A stretch of DNA of 8,052 bases from Phycisphaera mikurensis NBRC 102666 (GTDB lineage Bacteria > Planctomycetota > Phycisphaerae > Phycisphaerales > SM1A02), in assembly GCA_945870475.1 (NCBI GenBank), contig CAMBSR010000096.1:1-8052 (forward strand). The letters are read 5' to 3'. The notes under the pieces are model-generated. The model did no database searches. It was not told where the DNA came from and was given only the letters and a program-made list of their open reading frames with translations. Made by a program: the position numbers and the translations under genes. This document shows, in pieces, positions 5,286 to 8,052 of this stretch (within the stretch, counting starts at the first letter, position 1; every line of letters starts with the position of its first letter).

Positions 5286-7715
5286 ATGATCCGAATGGCT
5301 TTCTGGGAACCGTGGCGTGCGATGGCCGCGGTGGCTGCGCTTGCCGTTGCGTGCGTTGCGGCGCGTGCGTTGGCCGGCGACGAGATCGATTCACCGCAGG
5401 CCCTGCAGGCGCTGGAGGCGCGCATCCGCGCCGTGGCCGCGAAGGTGCGCCCCGCGGTGGTGGGGCTCGTCACCGAGGATGAGCAGGGCACCGAGAAGGG
5501 TTCCGGCAGCGGCACGATCATCTCGAAGGACGGCTGGGTGCTGACCGCCGGCCACGTGGGGCAGCAGCCCGGCAAGCGCATGAAGGTGCTGCTTGCCGAC
5601 GGGACGGAGATGCGCGGAACCACCGCCGGGCAGCACTTTGGCCCGGACGGCGACGTTGGATTGGTGAAGATCGAGACGGGCGGCAAGGAATTGCCGTTCG
5701 TGGAGCTTGGGGCTGCCGCGAAGCTCGCCACCGGCGACACGGTGGTGGCGTTCGGGCATCCGCTCGGGCCGGAGCGGAATCCGTGGCGACCGCCGCCGCT
5801 GCGCGTGGGCCGCGTGATCGGCCGCGAGGGCTGGGTGCTGGCGATCGACGCGCCGCTGAGCCCGGGCGATTCCGGTGGTCCCGTGTTCGCGCTGGACGGG
5901 ACGCTGGTGGGCGTGAACTCCACCGCGAGCGAGCGGCCGGACCTGAACACCGCGGCCACCGTGGAGAGTGCGCAACAGCGCATGGAGAGCATGCGCGAGG
6001 CGATGGCCACGGGCGAGTACCTGGCGGATCCCTCGAAGGATCCCGTGGAGGTGGCGGCCGAGTCGCGCGGCACGGATGACGATGCTGAGGACGGCGCCGG
6101 CAACGGCCGTGTCGGCGACGGCGACCACCTGCGCCAGGAGCAGGAGGAGCGCCGTGCGGCGATGCTGCAGATGCTGGCCGCGGTCACCGACCCGTACGCG
6201 GACTCAATCGTGTCGATCATCGTGGACTCGCGCGACGCCGCCTACGGCGTGGTGGTGGACGACGAAGGGCACGTGCTGACCAAGGCAAGCGAGCTTGGCA
6301 CCGGCGCGCGGCGCATCGACGTGCTGCTCGGCGACGGGCTCTCCGTACCGGGCAAGCGCCTCGCCGTGGACCGCGACCTGGACCTGGCGCTCCTGGAGAC
6401 GGGGATCAACGATGTCACGCCGGTGACGTTCGACGCCGCGGCGGAACCGGCGCTGGGTGATGCGGTGATCTCGGTGGGCCGCGGCATGGCGCCGCTGGCG
6501 CTCGGGTTCCGCGGGCGGGGGCCGTACATGTCGGGGGGCTCGGATGCGGCCAGCCGCGCGTACCTGGGCTTTGGGCTGCGACGGCCGAAGGCGGACGAAG
6601 CGACCGGCGCACCGGCCGGCGTGGGCCAGGTGGTGGAGCGCGTGCTGCCGGGCTCGGGCGCCGCGGAGGCCGGCATTGCAGAGGGCGACGTGATCCTTGC
6701 CGTGGACGGCGTGCCGGCGGATTCGCCGGAGGCGGTCGCCGCGCCGGTGCGCTCGCATGCGCCAGGCGAAGAGGTGAGCGTGGACTTCATGCGTGCCGGC
6801 GAGCGGCGCACGGTGAAGGTGCGCCTGCTGCGGCCGCCGTTTCGCGACATGCGCGACGCGATGTCGCAGGGCGCCGTCCTCAGCCGCCGCGCCACGGGGT
6901 TCGGCGAGGTGATCGCGCACGACGGCATCGTGCCCGCGCAGTACATGGGCGGACCGGTGGTGGACAGCGGCGGGCACGTGGTGGGACTGAACATCGCGCG
7001 GGCCGATCGCATGAAGACCTATGCGCTGCCGGCGCGCCGCGTGCGTGCCTCGCTCGAGGCGATGCTGGCGCGCGTGAAGGCGGGCGATGTGCTGCCGCCC
7101 GAGGACCCGGGCGCCGGGCTCGCGGTGGTGGAGTTCGCGCCGGATGGATTCGCGCGTCTTGGCCCGAAGGAAGGCCGCGTGCTCGGGCCGACGAACACCG
7201 TGGCCGAGCACGACGGCGCGCCCGAGATCGCCGGCTGGGGCGATTCCGACGACCTGGCCGTCTGGAAGCTGCGCCTGCCGGAGCCGGGGCGCTACGACCT
7301 GTCGCTCGACGTGCTGGGCGAGGCCGGCGGCAAGGTGGACGTCTTCTTCGGCGACGACCTGATGACCACGACGATCAGGAATTCGCGCGCGTTCGCCACG
7401 GTGCGCGTGGGTGAATCGGTCTCCACGGAGGCGGCGGTCGTGCTGGTGCGCGTGCAGCCCCTTGGCCGCCCCGGCGGGCCCATGATGCGCCTGCGTGGTA
7501 TCACCGTGCAGTGGACCGACCAGCTGCGCATGGCGGAGGCCGCGTGGCCGCTCCTGCGCTGGAAGGACTTCGAGCGCTACAAGCGCGAATGGGAACGCGA
7601 AGAGCGGCGCAAGGAACGCGAGGCCGCGCGTGCGGCGCGGGCCGCCGAGCTGAAGGGCGCGGCTGGCCAGGGCGGCGCGGGCGAACCAGGAACCAAGGAA
7701 GCAACCAAGCCATGA
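5286..7715 (+). CDS. Secreted HtrA-like protein: active trypsin domain, pseudo-protease with inserted PDZ
   Basis: The 809-residue protein has a signal peptide (1-30, cut likely after ALA), so it acts in the periplasm or outside. The first trypsin-fold domain (about 38-222) has a full triad: His90 in WVLTAGHV, Asp123 in GDVGLVKI and Ser196 in SPGDSGGPV. A linker follows (225-302) that is acidic and helical. A second trypsin fold begins near 305 (SIVSIIVD, GHVLTKASE, DLDLALLE). There the His position is Ser335, Asp366 is kept, and the Ser position is Met554 in YMGGPV, so it is a pseudo-protease. A PDZ domain (about 425-515, with PGSGAAEAGIAEGDVILAVDG) sits between its two halves. Residues 620-743 look like a beta-sandwich module (VWKLRLPEPGRYDLSLDV), perhaps a carbohydrate or protein-binding domain. 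The tail (757-790) is a highly charged helix. The gene follows the kinase by 15 bp and overlaps the deaminase by 4 bp. HtrA-type quality control is inferred; the substrate is unknown. Confidence 0.92.
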   Translation: MIRMAFWEPWRAMAAVAALAVACVAARALAGDEIDSPQALQALEARIRAVAAKVRPAVVGLVTEDEQGTEKGSGSGTIISKDGWVLTAGHVGQQPGKRMKVLLADGTEMRGTTAGQHFGPDGDVGLVKIETGGKELPFVELGAAAKLATGDTVVAFGHPLGPERNPWRPPPLRVGRVIGREGWVLAIDAPLSPGDSGGPVFALDGTLVGVNSTASERPDLNTAATVESAQQRMESMREAMATGEYLADPSKDPVEVAAESRGTDDDAEDGAGNGRVGDGDHLRQEQEERRAAMLQMLAAVTDPYADSIVSIIVDSRDAAYGVVVDDEGHVLTKASELGTGARRIDVLLGDGLSVPGKRLAVDRDLDLALLETGINDVTPVTFDAAAEPALGDAVISVGRGMAPLALGFRGRGPYMSGGSDAASRAYLGFGLRRPKADEATGAPAGVGQVVERVLPGSGAAEAGIAEGDVILAVDGVPADSPEAVAAPVRSHAPGEEVSVDFMRAGERRTVKVRLLRPPFRDMRDAMSQGAVLSRRATGFGEVIAHDGIVPAQYMGGPVVDSGGHVVGLNIARADRMKTYALPARRVRASLEAMLARVKAGDVLPPEDPGAGLAVVEFAPDGFARLGPKEGRVLGPTNTVAEHDGAPEIAGWGDSDDLAVWKLRLPEPGRYDLSLDVLGEAGGKVDVFFGDDLMTTTIRNSRAFATVRVGESVSTEAAVVLVRVQPLGRPGGPMMRLRGITVQWTDQLRMAEAAWPLLRWKDFERYKREWEREERRKEREAARAARAAELKGAAGQGGAGEPGTKEATKP

Positions 7716-8052
7716 GCACGCAGCACACGACGCACGACGAGAAGTGGGACCGCCGGTTCCTGGAGCTGGCGGAGCAGATCGCCGGCTGGAGCAAGGACCC
7801 GAGCCGCGGCGTGGGCGCGGTGATCGTGAGCGGCGCGAAGCAGATCGTGGCCACGGGCTTCAACGGCCTGCCGCGCGGCGTGAAGGACCTGCCCGAGCGC
7901 CTCGAGCGCCCGGCCAAGTACGACTACGTCTGCCATGCCGAGCTCAACGCCATCATCCAGTGCGCGCGCAACGGCGTGAGCCCGGTGGGCTGCACCGTCT
8001 ACACGAGCTTCAGCCCGTGCATCCAGTGCACGCTGGCGATCGTGCAGGCCGG
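7712..8052 (+). CDS. dCMP deaminase, 3' partial
   Basis: This enzyme of the zinc cytidine/deoxycytidylate deaminase family converts dCMP to dUMP, supplying thymidylate synthesis in the cytosol. The visible 113 residues contain the N-terminal helix (DRRFLELAEQIAGWSKDPS), GVGAVIV (33-39), GFNGLPRGV (49-57), the zinc and catalytic motif CHAELNAI (74-81; His75 ligand, Glu77 proton shuttle) and PCIQC (102-106; Cys103 and Cys106 ligands). The window ends just after this motif, so the allosteric and C-terminal part cannot be judged. The ATG overlaps the TGA of the protease gene (ATGA), which implies translational coupling and one operon; an AAGGAAG lies about 12 nt upstream. Family members called ComEB or Dcd in other bacteria have the same motifs; I leave the symbol open. 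Confidence 0.93.
   Translation, partial: MSTQHTTHDEKWDRRFLELAEQIAGWSKDPSRGVGAVIVSGAKQIVATGFNGLPRGVKDLPERLERPAKYDYVCHAELNAIIQCARNGVSPVGCTVYTSFSPCIQCTLAIVQA

Noticed and set aside
6204..7211. Minus-strand open frames opposite the HtrA-like gene (also 5240-6220)
   Set aside because: The translations are His/Arg- or Ser/Pro-rich without domains; the plus-strand gene is continuous with clear motifs.

Overview
The window is GC-rich throughout, with strong G/C preference at codon third positions, and holds seven protein genes packed with little space between them. The gene set suggests a GC-rich Gram-negative-type bacterium with an envelope and extensive Ser/Thr kinase signalling. It includes MetF, the redox repressor Rex, a short lipoprotein, a membrane-anchored PGRP/AmpD-fold protein, a Hanks-type Ser/Thr kinase, a large secreted HtrA-like protein and a dCMP deaminase. 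My best guess is Planctomycetota, perhaps a Phycisphaerae-type genome. That is inference from gene content and style; no rRNA or other marker is present to prove it.

Layout, left to right. (1) Positions 2-1339 (+) hold the 3' part of a TPR-like protein with a long Gly/Thr/Asp/Lys linker. It converges on and overlaps metF (1276-2205, -) by 64 bp. (2) metF and rex (2250-2900, +) diverge from a 44-bp gap. Both starts, and that of the small lipoprotein gene that follows (2927-3163, +), have a TAnnnT -10-like hexamer 6-7 nt before the ATG and no ribosome binding site. This is the pattern expected of leaderless mRNAs. (3) A 15-bp tandem repeat of four units (3147-3206) supplies the lipoprotein stop codon. 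It lies just before a membrane-anchored amidase-fold protein (3228-4037, +) that appears to lack one zinc-binding histidine. (4) The largest gap, 4038-4331, carries a weak hairpin, several ATTCC motifs and short dyads, a good sigma70-type promoter (TTGCGA-17-TACCCT with extended -10), and a leader of about 130 nt with two hairpins and a possible 7-codon leader ORF. (5) Downstream is an apparent operon: Ser/Thr kinase (4332-5270), a double trypsin-fold/PDZ secreted protein (5286-7715), and a dCMP deaminase cut by the window end (7712 onward, ATGA overlap).

How the genes may work together. Rex would sense NADH/NAD+, but no clear Rex operator is visible here. The kinase and the secreted protease share one transcript behind an elaborate leader, so an envelope-stress circuit is a reasonable hypothesis; dCMP deaminase is probably a passenger. 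The most unusual protein is the HtrA-like one: its first protease domain has a full triad, while its second has lost His and Ser and has a PDZ domain inserted inside it. No mobile elements, CRISPR arrays, tRNAs or rRNAs were seen.
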